A DNA stretch of 8,326 nucleotides from assembly GCA_025458755.1 (NCBI GenBank), contig JALORT010000065.1, forward strand, positions 1 to 8,326, read 5' to 3'. The position numbers and the translations under genes are program-made. The notes beneath the pieces are model-generated. The model was not told the DNA's origin and ran no database searches. It saw only the letters and a list, made by a program, of their open reading frames with translations. Positions 1 to 6,177 of the stretch are shown here, in pieces (the stretch's first letter is position 1; every line of letters starts with the position of its first letter). Origin of the DNA: Methylotetracoccus sp. (GTDB taxonomy: Bacteria > Pseudomonadota > Gammaproteobacteria > Methylococcales > Methylococcaceae).

Positions 1-283
1 ACCCGGCCGGGAGTTCGCGCAGGTTCGATGGCACTTCCTGGCGGTTCTGGCCGGGCCACAGGTAGGCTTTCATGTTTCGGGTATCCGGCAGCGGAAAGCT
101 GGGGTCGGTGCGGTAGTGGTCCCAGAAATGCTCGGCCTCGTCGCGGAGCGCCTGCTGGATCAGTATGCCCTCGAGCACCCGCTTCGCGGCGTAGACCCCG
201 GAGAGGGCGGCCAGGCTGATGAAACCGAGCTGCAGCAGGAAGACCTTGGCTAACTTACGGCCGATTTGCTGGCGCTTCTGCAT
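1..283 (-). CDS. Sensor histidine kinase, N-terminal part (cut by window edge)
   Basis: On the minus strand an ATG at 283 opens a frame that runs without a stop to the window edge, giving 94 residues that begin MQKRQQIGRKLAKVFLLQLG. A basic N-terminus is followed by one hydrophobic segment (about residues 12-33) and then a charged region (ALRDEAEHFWDHYRTDPSFP, about 45-64) that would be periplasmic. This is the usual start of a membrane-bound sensor kinase; the HAMP, dimerisation and ATPase domains would lie outside the window. The start lies 29 bases inside the 3' end of the response regulator gene in another frame. I see no clear Shine-Dalgarno sequence before it, so translation is probably coupled to that gene. 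The kinase call rests on position after an OmpR-type regulator and on the membrane topology, not on any catalytic motif. The stimulus cannot be told from this fragment. Confidence 0.8.
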   Translation of the reverse strand, partial: MQKRQQIGRKLAKVFLLQLGFISLAALSGVYAAKRVLEGILIQQALRDEAEHFWDHYRTDPSFPLPDTRNMKAYLWPGQNRQEVPSNLRELPAG

Positions 284-965
284 CGGGATCGATCAGGCGG
301 TAGCCGAGGCTCTGCACGGTGACGAGCATCGATTTGGCAAAGGGTTTGTCGATCACCTTCCGAAGGTTGTAGAGATGGCTGCGGAGGGTATCGCTGTCAG
401 GCAATGTTTCGCCCCAGACCTCCCGCTCGATCTCTTCGCGCGTGACCAGTCGGGGCGACGCGTTCATCAGCATCTTGAGGATCTTTAGCGCCGTTGGCGT
501 GAGCTCCAGACTGACGCCGCTGCGCTCTACCCGCAGAGTGGCCAAGTCAAGCGTCAGATCACCGACCTGCAGTAATCCGGGGCTGACCTCGCTGCGATGC
601 CGCCGAATCAAGGCTCGGACCCGCGCTTCAAGCTCCTGGATGTCGAAGGGTTTGACCAGGTAATCATCGGCGCCCGCGTTCAGCCCGCCAATCTTGTCCT
701 GCACCGTGTCCCGTGCCGTGAGCATCAGAATGGGCGTGGTGCAGCGGGCCTCCTTGCGCAACTTCTCGCACAGATCTATGCCGTCCATGCCCGGGAGCAT
801 CAGGTCCAGGAGAATCACGTCGTAGGCATTGCAAACGGCGAGGTGCAACCCCGTGAGGCCATCACCCGCATAGTCGACGGCATAGCCGCGTCGCTCGAAG
901 TGCTCGTAGACCATTTCCGCAATGTCCCGATGGTCTTCTATCAGCAACAGGTGGCCGGGTTGCAT
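255..965 (-). CDS. OmpR/PhoP-family DNA-binding response regulator
   Basis: This is a transcription factor that is phosphorylated by a partner kinase and then binds DNA. The receiver domain comes first: with residues counted from the upstream TTG at 974, it has the acidic pair E13-D14 in LLLIEDH, the phospho-acceptor D57 in LLDLMLPGMDG, the conserved T86 in LMLTAR and K108 in VKPF. Count three less from the ATG. A winged-helix Trans_reg_C domain follows (about 135-230), with LTPTALKIL, LVTREEI, the DTLRSHLYNLRKVID recognition-helix region and the closing SLGYRLI. Length (236-239 residues) is normal. The start is uncertain: ATG at 965 has no good ribosome site, while TTG at 974 lies 10 bases after GGAAGAG. 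I chose the ATG by codon preference. The kinase gene follows with overlap, so the two form an operon. Resemblance is to the PhoP/QseB-like group; regulon unknown. Confidence 0.95.
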   Translation of the reverse strand: MQPGHLLLIEDHRDIAEMVYEHFERRGYAVDYAGDGLTGLHLAVCNAYDVILLDLMLPGMDGIDLCEKLRKEARCTTPILMLTARDTVQDKIGGLNAGADDYLVKPFDIQELEARVRALIRRHRSEVSPGLLQVGDLTLDLATLRVERSGVSLELTPTALKILKMLMNASPRLVTREEIEREVWGETLPDSDTLRSHLYNLRKVIDKPFAKSMLVTVQSLGYRLIDPDAEAPANRP

Positions 966-974
966 CGGTGCCAA

Positions 975-1672
975 AGGATGTCGTCTCTTCCGCTCGGGGT
1001 TTCTCGTACCGGGAATCGCGGCGCTCCGGCTCGTCGGTCCTGAGGCAGTCAGGATCGTCGAACGGGTAGGGTCATGCGCGACGCCGATTGGATCGTTTTT
1101 ACTGCCCGCGTTGCGGGGATGGCAGCAAACGCGCCTGTGATTCTAGCGGAGATCGCAGCCCAGCAGAACGTCCGTCCAAGGATTGTTCCTGGCGCTCCGG
1201 TATGCGGTCGGCCGTCGCTCTCATCGCTGCCGAACCACTCGCACCGGATGGCCCTTAGCGCGGTCTGCTATCACCACTCATGGTCGAGAACAGCCGGGAG
1301 ACGGCCAAGTCCGCCATACCGACCGCTGCCTGACGCGCTGATCCGAATCGAAGTTCACTCCAGGCAATAACGCCAGCTTGCCGGCTGTTGCCGAGCATCG
1401 TGTGTTGCACGGCGCGGCATGACGGTCCGGGGACCGAAGGCGGGCCGGGGTTGCTGGGTGAAGTTGGAGAACATATTCGCGGATTTTTTTTGGACTTCAC
1501 GTTTTCTTGACAGCTCCATCACGCGGCCTTCACGTGAACCCTCCTACGATGTCCCCACGCTAACCCGAACGCATGATCCATGAACCGTCTGGCGGTCTGA
1601 AGTCTTAAGCGTTCCAAGGGTTGCGGACTTCAAAGTGGTTGCTTGTAACACGATGTACTGGGAGACCCAATC
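975..1672. other. Long gene-poor intergenic region between regulator and FAS1 gene
   Basis: About 700 bases lie between the divergent regulator and FAS1 genes. Several short open frames exist, but their translations are rich in Arg, Ser and Pro, lack recognisable motifs or ribosome sites, and contradict one another, so I do not call genes. The right half holds an AT-rich patch with a run of eight T (1484-1491), followed by a perfect TTGACA (1507-1512) on the plus strand. That could be the -35 box of a FAS1 promoter with an UP-like element. However, no good -10 box lies 16-18 bases downstream (the hexamers there read like TCACGT), so I do not call it. The regulator promoter must also lie here; I cannot place it. 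The stretch at about 1190-1430 may be a decayed gene or a dispersed repeat, but nothing in it proves this. Confidence 0.55.
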
Positions 1673-2230
1673 ATGAATACTTTTCGTAAATTCTGCATCA
1701 CGCTGGCCGTCCTTGGCTCCCTCACCGCGGCTCCCGCCCACGCGACGGGCCGCTTCGACTTCGCCAAATACAGACAGTGCGTGAGGACGCCCCTCGTTGA
1801 CTTCAATGGGACAATCGCCGAGGCTGCGGCGGCAACTCCTGCGCTCAGTACGCTATACGATCTCGTCGTACTCGCCGGCCTGGGCGGCGCGTTGAGCGGG
1901 CCGGGCCCTCTCACCGTTTACGCTCCGACCAATGACGCGTTTGCCCTGCTGCCGCCCGACCTTGTGAATTTGCTGGTAGACAACTCAACGACTTTGTTAC
2001 CAGCCGTACTGACCTATCATGTCTCTCCCGGCAGGCAAGATCCCCGCAAGCCGCTCTATCCGCTGGAAGCGGCGACGCTGCAGGGACAGACGGTGTTCCT
2101 GGACTACGACGACCGCAAGGGTCCGCAAATCAACCAGTCGACGGCCAGTTGCCAGGGCGTCCGTGCGACCAACGGCGTCGTGTGGATCGTCAACAGTGTC
2201 TTGCTGCCGCAGTTCGTCCCAACCAAGTAG
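1673..2230 (+). CDS. Secreted FAS1 (fasciclin) domain protein
   Basis: The 185-residue product starts with a clear Sec signal peptide: basic MNTFRK, a hydrophobic core (about 7-20), and a probable signal peptidase I cut after APAHA (residues 20-24). The mature part carries one FAS1 domain (about 45-182). The first conserved box is LTVYAPTNDAFALLP (80-94), the Tyr-His pair is in LTYHV (Y115, H116), and the second box is TNGVVWIVNSVLLP (166-179). FAS1 domains mediate adhesion or binding at the cell surface or in the periplasm; the ligand here is unknown. The mature protein has two cysteines (36 and 160) that could form a disulfide joining the leader segment to the domain's C-terminal part; this is inference. 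The ATG is well supported by GGGAGA at 1660-1665, seven bases upstream. The gene stands alone, flanked by long non-coding stretches. No sigma or anti-sigma gene, which accompany some FAS1 genes, is present in the window. Confidence 0.9.
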   Translation: MNTFRKFCITLAVLGSLTAAPAHATGRFDFAKYRQCVRTPLVDFNGTIAEAAAATPALSTLYDLVVLAGLGGALSGPGPLTVYAPTNDAFALLPPDLVNLLVDNSTTLLPAVLTYHVSPGRQDPRKPLYPLEAATLQGQTVFLDYDDRKGPQINQSTASCQGVRATNGVVWIVNSVLLPQFVPTK

Positions 2231-2642
2231 TCAAGTTCAAGAACCTGGGCGCGCCTCTGGACTTTGTACGGTGTTCTAACTCCGTGAATTCCCCGGGGGC
2301 GCTCCCCGCGTCGTTTACTTCCCCCGGTCCGGTTTGCCTCGGGGCAAGCAAGCGACATTCCCCGCTCCTGACGTCAACGGCGGCAGTTAGCGACGCGGCG
2401 GGGTGCTTTCACAGCTGGATTGCTGCTTGCCGTTAGCGGGTGGGGCCATGCAGTCCGGGTACACTCCGCTACGAGCGTATACCGGATGTCTCGCCCGCGG
2501 GACGTGCTGTCACGCGCAGATTCCGAGCGTGCCCGAGGCGAAGATGAAATGACTGGCGCAATGGCCGCGGGCGGGATCATCCCCTTCGTGTGCGCGCAAG
2601 ACGGCGTTCGGCCGCTCGCGGAACCTCGAGAACGCACGGCGG
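2231..2642. other. Intergenic region between convergent FAS1 and lipoprotein genes
   Basis: About 410 bases separate two convergent genes. Open frames on both strands give Arg/Ser/Ala-rich translations without motifs and run antisense into the lipoprotein gene, so I call none. The FAS1 side is G/C-rich with CCCC/GGGG blocks (about 2291-2380) that could fold weakly, but no hairpin is followed by a T-run, so no intrinsic terminator is called. I see no RNA gene or insertion sequence. Confidence 0.5.
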
Positions 2643-3083
2643 TCATTCGAAGGGCGGCAGCGCGCTGTCGACAACCCAGTCGCCACGTTCCTCGTCGTAA
2701 TGCCAGTCTTGTTCGTCGACGATGGTCTTCTCGACGCGATCTCCAAGGTGATGGTAGCGAATGGTGACTGTCTGGTGCAGTGTTCCGCGCTGCTTGTCTT
2801 CGCGTTCGCGGACGACGTCGTACCCAGTGACACGGACATCCCGCAGCTTGTCGGTCGCCCGGCGTGGAGGGGCCACGCCGTTCTGAAATGCCGCGGCCTG
2901 TTCAAAGTGACTCCACCGAATGGCGGAACGGTAGGCGCCGACGGTTTCGGCTCTCTTCATGAGACCGAGATCGTGAGCGCAGGCGCCGAGGAACAGGTAA
3001 GCGGCCGTCGCGAGCCTTGTGGCTGCGCGCTGACCCCATCGGCCGCGACGACGATTGACATGCGCGAGAGGTAAAGAATTCAC
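2643..3083 (-). CDS. Predicted lipoprotein of unknown function
   Basis: The 146-residue product has an Arg-rich N-terminus, a short hydrophobic stretch (about 24-34) and a lipobox L-G-A-C with the modified cysteine at residue 35 (sequence FLGACAHDLG). It should therefore be exported and lipid-anchored. With His at +3 rather than Asp at +2 there is no inner-membrane retention signal, so the outer membrane is the likelier place. The mature part (about 110 residues) is charged and ends in a beta-rich-looking pattern (HQTVTIRYHHLGDRVEKTIV, then DEQDWHYDEERGDWVVDSAL). I do not recognise the family. The start is GTG at 3083; no in-frame ATG exists until residue 42, past the lipobox, and an in-frame TAA lies just upstream. 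There is no clear Shine-Dalgarno sequence. It reads in the same direction as the antiporter upstream, with a 107-base gap that holds a possible promoter of its own. Confidence 0.78.
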   Translation of the reverse strand: MNSLPLAHVNRRRGRWGQRAATRLATAAYLFLGACAHDLGLMKRAETVGAYRSAIRWSHFEQAAAFQNGVAPPRRATDKLRDVRVTGYDVVREREDKQRGTLHQTVTIRYHHLGDRVEKTIVDEQDWHYDEERGDWVVDSALPPFE

Positions 3084-3114
3084 GATGGCAGTGCTTGAGA
3101 TTTAGAGTGCCAAG

Positions 3115-3123
3115 ATTGTAGCA
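3115..3123 (-). promoter_or_regulatory. Possible extended -10 promoter for the lipoprotein gene
   Basis: On the minus strand the sequence reads TGCTACAAT, an extended -10 (TGn followed by TACAAT, five of six matches to TATAAT). Transcription would begin near 3108, leaving a leader of about 25 bases before the GTG at 3083. The -35 position 16-17 bases upstream (TCATTC-like) is poor, which is tolerated in extended -10 promoters. The call is from sequence match only. Confidence 0.4.
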
Positions 3124-3124
3124 G

Positions 3125-3146
3125 CCGTCACGTCAGAGAATGACGG
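3125..3146. repeat. Inverted repeat between antiporter and lipoprotein genes
   Basis: CCGTCA (3125-3130) and TGACGG (3141-3146) form a six-base stem around a ten-base loop. The left arm overlaps a tandem CGTCA-CGTCA (3126-3135). It lies after the antiporter stop and immediately upstream of the possible -10 of the lipoprotein gene. It could be an operator or a weak terminator; no T-run follows on the minus strand, which argues against an intrinsic terminator. Confidence 0.35.
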
Positions 3147-3190
3147 ACTCAAAATGGTGGCATGTTCCCGGGCCGCCGCCGCTGCCGAAT

Positions 3191-4909
3191 TCATTGCTGC
3201 TGTGTGGATTTATGCAGATTGCGCTCGGCCAGCACCTGTTCATCGACGACCGCCTTCGGAAAACCCAGCAAGGTCATCACTTCCGCTGCCATCATCAGGC
3301 TCGACTCGAGCATTTCCGGAATCACGTAGTTCGCGCCGGCGGCCAGCAGCTCGGCATAGTTGCCTTCGTGTTGGGTGCGAACGACGATCGGGCATTTGTA
3401 GCCCAGCGCGCGGATTTGGGCAACGACACGACAGGCATCCTTCAGTGATTTGAAGGTCAGGATCGCCAGCCGCGCCCGTTCCATGTGGCAGCGTTTCAAC
3501 AATTCCACACGCTGGCAACTGCCGTAGATGATAAGGTCTCCGGCCAAACGGGCTTGCTTGACGACCTGGGCATCGGTATCGAGCGCGATGAACGGTACAT
3601 CGTTGGCGCGCAGGAATTTGCCGATGAGTTGCCCCACCCGACCATACCCGGCCAGGATGACGTGGTCGGTGAGATGCGGTGATACGCGGCTGAATTCACG
3701 GTCACGGGGCGACACCGACTGACCGGCGAGACGTGCCAGGAACTGGCTGATTTCGAAGCTGTAGCGGACCAGCCAGGGCGCCAGCACGATGCTGCCCAGC
3801 GCGATGATCAGAACGTGGGAACTGAGCTCGTTGGAAATCACACCGAGTTCCCGTGACAGAATGATCAGCGCGAAGCCGAATTCACTGGCTTGAGCCAGAA
3901 TAAGCCCGGTTTTTGTGCCGGTCGTCATCGATTCGCCGAGCAGCATGGCGAAGAGCGTGGTCAACAGCGTCTTGATGACCACCAGCAGCAGGATGCCCAA
4001 GACCACCACGCGGGCCGCCGAGGCGTCGGCGAGCAGTCCGAAGTTCAACTGCATGCCGACCGAGGCGAAGAACAAACCCATCAGGATGTCTTTGAAAGGC
4101 CGGATATCCAATTCCACCTGATGGCGGAACTCATTCTCTCCGAGCATGACTCCGGTCAGAAAAGCCCCCAGGGCCATGGACAAGCCGAACGCATTGGTCA
4201 CCCACGCCGAGAGCAGAATCACGACCAGGACGGTCAGCACGAAGACTTCCTCGGATCGCGTCTTGGCAATCTCGTGGAACACTGGTGGCAGTAGCCATTT
4301 TCCGGCGCCGAGAAGCAGCAGGACCAACAGCGTTCCTTTCTCGAGCGTCACCAGCATCTGTTGGGGCAGGGAATTGCTGTGGTCCCCCCCGAACGCCTGG
4401 ATCAGAATCAAGCCGATCACCGCAGCCAGATCCTGAAAGATCAGCACACCGATCGCGAGTTGAGCATGGTGCCGGTTGGTCAGATTATAGGTTTTCAGTT
4501 CCCGAACCACGACCGCCGTCGATGACAAGGACAAAGCGCCGGCGACGTCGAGGGCGGACTGCCAGGACAATCCGATGCGGAAATAATTGATGGCGCCGAA
4601 AACCAGAATGGTACCGCCGACCTGCATCGAGCCGAGCCCGAAGACCGCGCGCCCGAGCGACATCAGACGCGGCAGCGAAAATTCCAGCCCGAGTTCGAAT
4701 AACAGAAACACCAGGCCGAGTTCGGACAGAAATTTGATATCTGCAGTGTCCTTGATCCATGCCAGACCGAAAGGTCCGATCAACGCGCCGGTGAACAGGT
4801 AAGCGAGCGTGTCCGGCAGTCTCAGACGCTGGAAGACCACGACGCTGATCAGGGAACCAATGAAGATCACCAGCAGTTCGCCGAATAGATCGGGATAATG
4901 GTGTTCCAT
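3191..4909 (-). CDS. CPA2/Kef-type monovalent cation:proton antiporter with TrkA-N domain
   Basis: The 572-residue inner-membrane protein exchanges K+ or Na+ for H+ by family. A Na+/H+ exchanger domain with about 12-13 hydrophobic segments fills residues 10-385. It includes LGLVFLLFELGLEFSL (64-79), LSLSSTAVVVREL (126-138), the Gln-Asp pair Q159-D160 in LIFQDLAAV, a GAFLTGVMLGE stretch (248-258) and LFFASVGMQL (279-288). The C-terminal cytoplasmic part (about 413-530) is a TrkA-N/RCK nucleotide-binding domain with the Rossmann motif GYGRVG (421-426) and acidic D444 at the end of the second strand. The layout matches KefB, KefC and YbaL; the exact substrate cannot be read from sequence. I do not see an adjacent KefF/KefG-type quinone reductase gene, so glutathione-gated detoxification is not indicated. 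The ATG at 4909 follows AAGGA (4916-4920) by six bases. It diverges from the bestrophin gene. Confidence 0.95.
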   Translation of the reverse strand: MEHHYPDLFGELLVIFIGSLISVVVFQRLRLPDTLAYLFTGALIGPFGLAWIKDTADIKFLSELGLVFLLFELGLEFSLPRLMSLGRAVFGLGSMQVGGTILVFGAINYFRIGLSWQSALDVAGALSLSSTAVVVRELKTYNLTNRHHAQLAIGVLIFQDLAAVIGLILIQAFGGDHSNSLPQQMLVTLEKGTLLVLLLLGAGKWLLPPVFHEIAKTRSEEVFVLTVLVVILLSAWVTNAFGLSMALGAFLTGVMLGENEFRHQVELDIRPFKDILMGLFFASVGMQLNFGLLADASAARVVVLGILLLVVIKTLLTTLFAMLLGESMTTGTKTGLILAQASEFGFALIILSRELGVISNELSSHVLIIALGSIVLAPWLVRYSFEISQFLARLAGQSVSPRDREFSRVSPHLTDHVILAGYGRVGQLIGKFLRANDVPFIALDTDAQVVKQARLAGDLIIYGSCQRVELLKRCHMERARLAILTFKSLKDACRVVAQIRALGYKCPIVVRTQHEGNYAELLAAGANYVIPEMLESSLMMAAEVMTLLGFPKAVVDEQVLAERNLHKSTQQQ

Positions 4910-5009
4910 CAGTAGTCCTTCGCTTGCGGCTGCATATTCGCGTCACGTCCACACCCGCGGCGCGAAGCGACTCTGTGTCGGTGGATCGGGCGGGGCTTCC
5001 CAACCAAGC

Positions 5010-5019
5010 GAAACGTTTC
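5010..5019. promoter_or_regulatory. Palindrome GAAACGTTTC, LacI-type operator candidate
   Basis: A perfect ten-base palindrome lies about 100 bases upstream of the antiporter start. Its AAACGTTT core with central CG matches the general form of LacI/GalR-family operators (PurR, RbsR and CcpA type sites). No LacI-family regulator is encoded in the window, so any regulator would act from elsewhere. One occurrence could be chance. Confidence 0.35.
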
Positions 5020-5029
5020 CACGGGGAGT

Positions 5030-5040
5030 GAAGAGTCTTC
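5030..5040. repeat. Short inverted repeat GAAGA-G-TCTTC
   Basis: Two perfect five-base arms around one base lie eleven bases from the GAAACGTTTC palindrome, that is about one helical turn away. It could be part of the same control site. It is short enough to occur by chance. Confidence 0.25.
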
Positions 5041-5097
5041 GGCTCGTTCGGTCATCGGTTCTGCCACTTTACTGAACCAGCCGGTCATTCTCAAACG

Positions 5098-5111
5098 GCC
5101 GCTGCAGCGGC
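5098..5111. repeat. Perfect 14-base palindrome in the divergent control region
   Basis: GCCGCTGCAGCGGC is a perfect palindrome with no spacer, 102 bases upstream of the bestrophin start and 189 bases from the antiporter start. It could be a protein binding site, or fold as a small hairpin. I do not recognise it as the site of a named regulator. Confidence 0.4.
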
Positions 5112-5198
5112 TGATACGGGACGTCTGGAAGTAAACGTCGCGGTCCTTCCGATCAACTCGGCAGCCGTGATGCGCTTTTTCTTGGGCCGGAGCACCGG

Positions 5199-5204
5199 CA
5201 TAAT
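5199..5204 (+). promoter_or_regulatory. Possible -10 box of a leaderless bestrophin transcript
   Basis: CATAAT matches TATAAT at five of six positions. The region 17 bases upstream (5176-5181, TTTTTC) is a weak -35 box. Transcription would begin near 5211, only about two bases before the ATG at 5213. This fits the absence of any Shine-Dalgarno sequence before that ATG, so a leaderless mRNA is plausible. Confidence 0.3.
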
Positions 5205-5212
5205 TCCGCGGC

Positions 5213-6163
5213 ATGATTTCTTACGATCCGAAAAGCTGGTGGGGGCTGATTTTCAAGTTCCACAAGAGCGACACCTTCCGGCGCCTGTTGCCGGCGATGT
5301 GCTCGTTGGCGCTCTACAACATTGTCGTGGTTTACCTCGACTTCACATTTCTGCATGATCTTTTTGAAGGAACCGCGCTGGTTCATTCGCTGTTGGGGTT
5401 CGTGCTGTCACTGCTGCTGGTGTTTCGCACCAACACCGCGTACGAGCGTTGGTGGGAAGGACGGAAGCTCTGGGGGACCCTGGTGAACAGCTCGCGGAAT
5501 ATGGCCCTGAAGCTGGATGCAGCGCTGGTGACGGGGCATCCCTCGCGCACAGCACTCGCCGATCTGATCGGCAGGTATCCGGCCGTCATGCGGGAACATC
5601 TGCGTGACGGCGAGCTGCCGAAGGGCGACCCTGTGATTCAGCACTGGCCGAATCATGTCGCCTCCCAGTTGTTTGGCGAGCTAGACCGCCTGTATCGCGG
5701 CGGTGAGATAACAGACATGCATTTCCTGGCTTTGCAGCCGGACGTTTCCGCCTTGACCGAGGTCTGCGGGGCCTGCGAACGCATCAAGAAGACGCCCATT
5801 CCTTATTCCTACAGTCTGTTTATAAAGAAATTCATCTTTGCGTACATCGTCAGCATCCCGTTCTGTTTCGTCCATCCGTTCGAATACTGGACCGCGCTTT
5901 TCAGCGTGTTTGTGTTCTACGTGTTGGCCAGCCTGGAATTGATCGCGGAAGAGATCGAGAATCCGTTCGGCGACGATGCCAATGACTTGCCTACCCGGGA
6001 GATTGCCCGGACGATCGCCGCCAATGCCAGTGAAATACTACTGAGTACCCGCCCCGAAGGTCCGCCGCGCTTGAGTAAACTGTTTGGCTTCAGAGCGATC
6101 AAACAGGTTGAATCCACTGAGTTGACGCCGCCGTCCCGTTCCGGCACCAACTCGCACCGTTGA
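5213..6163 (+). CDS. Bestrophin-family ion channel (UPF0187/YneE-like)
   Basis: The 316-residue membrane protein belongs to the bestrophin family (PF01062), which forms pentameric channels; animal members conduct anions, and some bacterial members have been found to conduct cations. Four hydrophobic regions are visible (about 25-44, 55-72, 205-221 and 224-245). Family signatures are the start YDPKSWWGLIFK (4-15), FRTNTAYERWWEGRKLWG (71-88), IKKTPIPYSY (191-200) and EEIENPFGDDANDLP (246-260), an acidic cluster matching the region that binds Ca2+ in animal bestrophins. The ATG is the first start after an in-frame TAA at 5201-5203, so the start is firm despite the lack of a ribosome site. The gene diverges from the antiporter and is followed 14 bases later by the DUF2058 gene. 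A role in ion balance alongside the antiporter is inferred from position. Ion selectivity cannot be read from sequence. Confidence 0.93.
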   Translation: MISYDPKSWWGLIFKFHKSDTFRRLLPAMCSLALYNIVVVYLDFTFLHDLFEGTALVHSLLGFVLSLLLVFRTNTAYERWWEGRKLWGTLVNSSRNMALKLDAALVTGHPSRTALADLIGRYPAVMREHLRDGELPKGDPVIQHWPNHVASQLFGELDRLYRGGEITDMHFLALQPDVSALTEVCGACERIKKTPIPYSYSLFIKKFIFAYIVSIPFCFVHPFEYWTALFSVFVFYVLASLELIAEEIENPFGDDANDLPTREIARTIAANASEILLSTRPEGPPRLSKLFGFRAIKQVESTELTPPSRSGTNSHR

Positions 6164-6167
6164 GGAG
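6162..6167 (+). promoter_or_regulatory. Ribosome binding site that fixes the DUF2058 gene start
   Basis: GAGGAG lies ten bases before the ATG at 6178 and overlaps the bestrophin stop codon (TGA at 6161-6163). It supports ATG 6178 over the in-frame TTG at 6160, and suggests the two genes are read from one mRNA. Confidence 0.7.
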
Positions 6168-6177
6168 AAAGATCATT

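Larger units (their letters stand above)
4910..5212. other. Divergent control region between antiporter and bestrophin genes
   Basis: This 303-base stretch should hold the promoters of both divergent genes. It is rich in perfect palindromes (listed separately). The antiporter ribosome site AAGGA sits at 4916-4920. A minus-strand open frame of 101 codons spans the whole region and its TGA overlaps the antiporter ATG (TGATG). Its composition is unlike the neighbouring proteins and it lacks motifs, so I treat it as chance. I could not place a convincing antiporter promoter. Confidence 0.55.

Noticed and set aside
1089..1125. T-run next to a GC-rich hairpin (CTGCCCGC...GCGGGGATGGCAG) resembling a terminator
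   Set aside because: The T-run precedes the hairpin on the plus strand and reads as A's after it on the minus strand, so it has the wrong order for a terminator on either strand.
1191..1205. Sigma-54-like TGGCGC...TATGC sequence
   Set aside because: The GG and GC elements are eleven bases apart instead of ten, and no gene follows at a sensible distance.
1074..1370. 98-codon plus-strand frame in the gap upstream of the FAS1 gene
   Set aside because: No ribosome site, no motif or domain, and a Pro/Arg/Ser-rich composition typical of chance frames in GC-rich DNA.
1484..1491. Run of eight T considered as the tail of an intrinsic terminator
   Set aside because: No stable hairpin lies just upstream and no gene ends there.
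1255..1500. 81-codon minus-strand frame in the same gap
   Set aside because: Overlaps the preceding chance frame on the other strand and shows no protein features.
2420..2767. 115-codon plus-strand frame after the FAS1 gene
   Set aside because: Runs antisense into the lipoprotein gene, which has a clear lipobox; the translation is Arg-rich and without motifs.
4909..5214. 101-codon minus-strand frame filling the antiporter/bestrophin gap, with TGATG overlap to the antiporter start
   Set aside because: Its ATG overlaps the bestrophin start on the other strand, it has no ribosome site, its residues are Arg/Ser/His-rich without motifs, and it would cover the whole divergent control region. Coding conservation in relatives would reverse this.
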